Assembly: GCA_025924295.1 (NCBI GenBank)
Contig: JAICEG010000338.1
Span: 1-5,833 of the forward strand
Source of the DNA: Vicinamibacteria bacterium
Lineage (GTDB): Bacteria; Acidobacteriota; Vicinamibacteria; Vicinamibacterales; UBA2999
Length of the DNA: 5,833 nucleotides
Direction: 5' to 3'
Shown: piece by piece, positions 4,896 to 5,833 of the stretch
Layout of the letters: each line of letters begins with the position of its first letter
How positions within the stretch are numbered: the first letter of the stretch is position 1
Made by a program: the position numbers and the translations under genes
The notes under the pieces: generated by a model
What the model was told of the DNA's origin: nothing
The model's input: the letters and a program-made list of their open reading frames with translations, nothing else
Database searches by the model: none

Positions 4896-5833
4896 ATGAC
4901 CAGGCGGACTCGACTGTTTCTCACGGCTGCATCAGGCTTCCTGATGGTGGGCCTCGGCACCGGCCTTCTGGCCGCCTATGTGGGCGGATTCCAGAACCTC
5001 ACGATAATTGGCGGGGACGGTCCTGGCGAGCTTGCATACGTTCCCGCAGACGCCCAGCTGGTGGCCTACGCCAACGTGCGCGACGTCATGGACTCCGAGG
5101 TGCGCCGCAAGCTCACGGAGCTTCAGCCGGGAACGAGCGCCGGCCCGGAGCACTTCAAGGAACAGACTGGCATCGACCCCGAGACCGACATCGACTACAT
5201 CGTTGCGACGTTCTCTCGAGCCGATGCCGAACCGACACAGGGAGAGCCCCCTCTCGTGCTCGCGCGCGGCCGCTTCGATGAGGTCCGGATCGAGGGAATC
5301 GTTCGGGAGAAGGGCGGTACTGTAGAGGACTACAAGGGATCCCGACTCCTCGTCCAGGACGACGATAAATTTGCGGTCGTCTTCCTGGAGCCCGGGCTCA
5401 TGGCGGTTGGCGGCGCAACGGCGGTTCGTCAGGCGGTTGATACCAAGGCGGCCGGCAAGAACGTTACGAGCAACGAAGAAGTGATGCGCCTCGTGCGAGA
5501 GATCGACGATGGCGATGCGTGGGTTGTCGCACGCTTCGATGCACTCACGGGCGGCAACAGACTACCGGCCGAGGTGGCAAGTCAGCTTCCGCCAATCAAC
5601 TGGTTCTCCGCGAGGGGATTCATCGGTACTGGTCTCGAGGGTCAGCTGCGAGTCGAAACCCGGGACGAGGCCTCGGCGCAGAACCTCCAGGAAGTCATTC
5701 GCGGGTTCATGGCGCTTGGCCGCCTGCAGACAGGACAGCACCCCGAGTTTGCTGAATTCCTCAACTCCGTTCAGCTCGGGGGCGATGGCAAGACGGTCTC
5801 GCTGTCGTTCTCATTGCCGTCGGAGATGATCGA
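4896..5833 (+). CDS. Membrane-anchored or exported protein of unknown function (3' end outside window)
   Basis: An open frame from ATG 4896 runs 312 codons to the right edge without a stop. GGGAG at 4883-4887, 8 nt upstream, is a good ribosome binding site. The N-terminus is basic (MTRRTR) followed by a hydrophobic stretch at about residues 7-28, rich in Gly, Ala and Leu. This is either an uncleaved membrane anchor or a signal peptide; no lipobox Cys is visible. The rest is soluble and would lie outside the cytoplasm. After a Gly-rich link (IIGGDGPGEL), residues 47-75 read YVPADAQLVAYANVRDVMDS and on, an opening I associate from memory with acidobacterial hypothetical proteins and, more loosely, DUF3352-like proteins. 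Then follow alternating strands and helices, including an ARGRFDEVRIEGIVREKGG segment (123-141) and a GLMAVGGATAVRQAVD segment (167-182). No catalytic motif is recognised. Function unknown; the coding call is firm because the frame is long, codon use matches its neighbours, and the start signals are good. Confidence 0.85.
   Translation, partial: MTRRTRLFLTAASGFLMVGLGTGLLAAYVGGFQNLTIIGGDGPGELAYVPADAQLVAYANVRDVMDSEVRRKLTELQPGTSAGPEHFKEQTGIDPETDIDYIVATFSRADAEPTQGEPPLVLARGRFDEVRIEGIVREKGGTVEDYKGSRLLVQDDDKFAVVFLEPGLMAVGGATAVRQAVDTKAAGKNVTSNEEVMRLVREIDDGDAWVVARFDALTGGNRLPAEVASQLPPINWFSARGFIGTGLEGQLRVETRDEASAQNLQEVIRGFMALGRLQTGQHPEFAEFLNSVQLGGDGKTVSLSFSLPSEMI

Noticed and set aside
5008..5829. Shorter plus-strand frames inside the last gene (5008-5325, 5509-5829, 5519-5755)
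   Set aside because: They are Arg and Ser-rich out-of-phase readings. The continuous frame from 4896 has a ribosome binding site, a membrane anchor and uninterrupted coding to the window edge.
1..5833. Search for CRISPR repeats, tRNA or rRNA genes, insertion-sequence ends, toxin-antitoxin pairs and defence genes
   Set aside because: Nothing matching these was seen. Apart from the 2196-2230 heptads no repeat of useful length was noticed by eye, and all coding space is taken by the seven genes described.

Overview
The window is high-GC bacterial DNA, with most third codon positions G or C, and is densely coded on the + strand only. It holds seven protein-coding genes; the first lacks its 5' end and the last lacks its 3' end. 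From memory of similar proteins, the gene style fits Acidobacteriota, perhaps the Vicinamibacteria lineage. The pointers are the ABC-2 permease beginning MPIHDQGYRRY and the membrane-anchored protein at the right end. This placement is an inference; no rRNA or other marker gene is present.

Left part (1-1217): the C-terminal end of a YjbQ/UPF0047 protein, a complete Nudix hydrolase with a perfect Nudix box, and a complete HD-superfamily hydrolase resembling COG2316. All three look like small soluble metabolic or housekeeping enzymes.

Middle part (1214-4815): four genes in the order ATPase, permease, ATPase, permease. They encode two ABC-2-type half-sets, each a nucleotide-binding subunit followed by a six-helix membrane subunit. 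They could build one hetero-oligomeric exporter or two related ones. The substrate cannot be read from the sequence.

The six genes from 1 to 4815 look like one transcription unit. Five of the six possible gene junctions are 4-nt stop/start overlaps (GTGA, ATGA, TTGA, GTGA, ATGA). The one exception is a 40-nt gap at 2189-2228 before the first permease. It is filled by a short heptad repeat whose last full copy also supplies the Shine-Dalgarno sequence of that permease.

Right part (4816-5833): an 80-nt intergenic spacer with a G-rich tract and a possible sigma-70 -10 element, then a gene for an exported or membrane-anchored protein of unknown function that runs off the window. No tRNA, rRNA, CRISPR array, insertion sequence or integrase was seen, and no stretch longer than 80 nt lacks a gene. 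I found no clearly novel biological system. The points most worth a second look are the repeat-borne ribosome binding site and the paired ABC-2 module.
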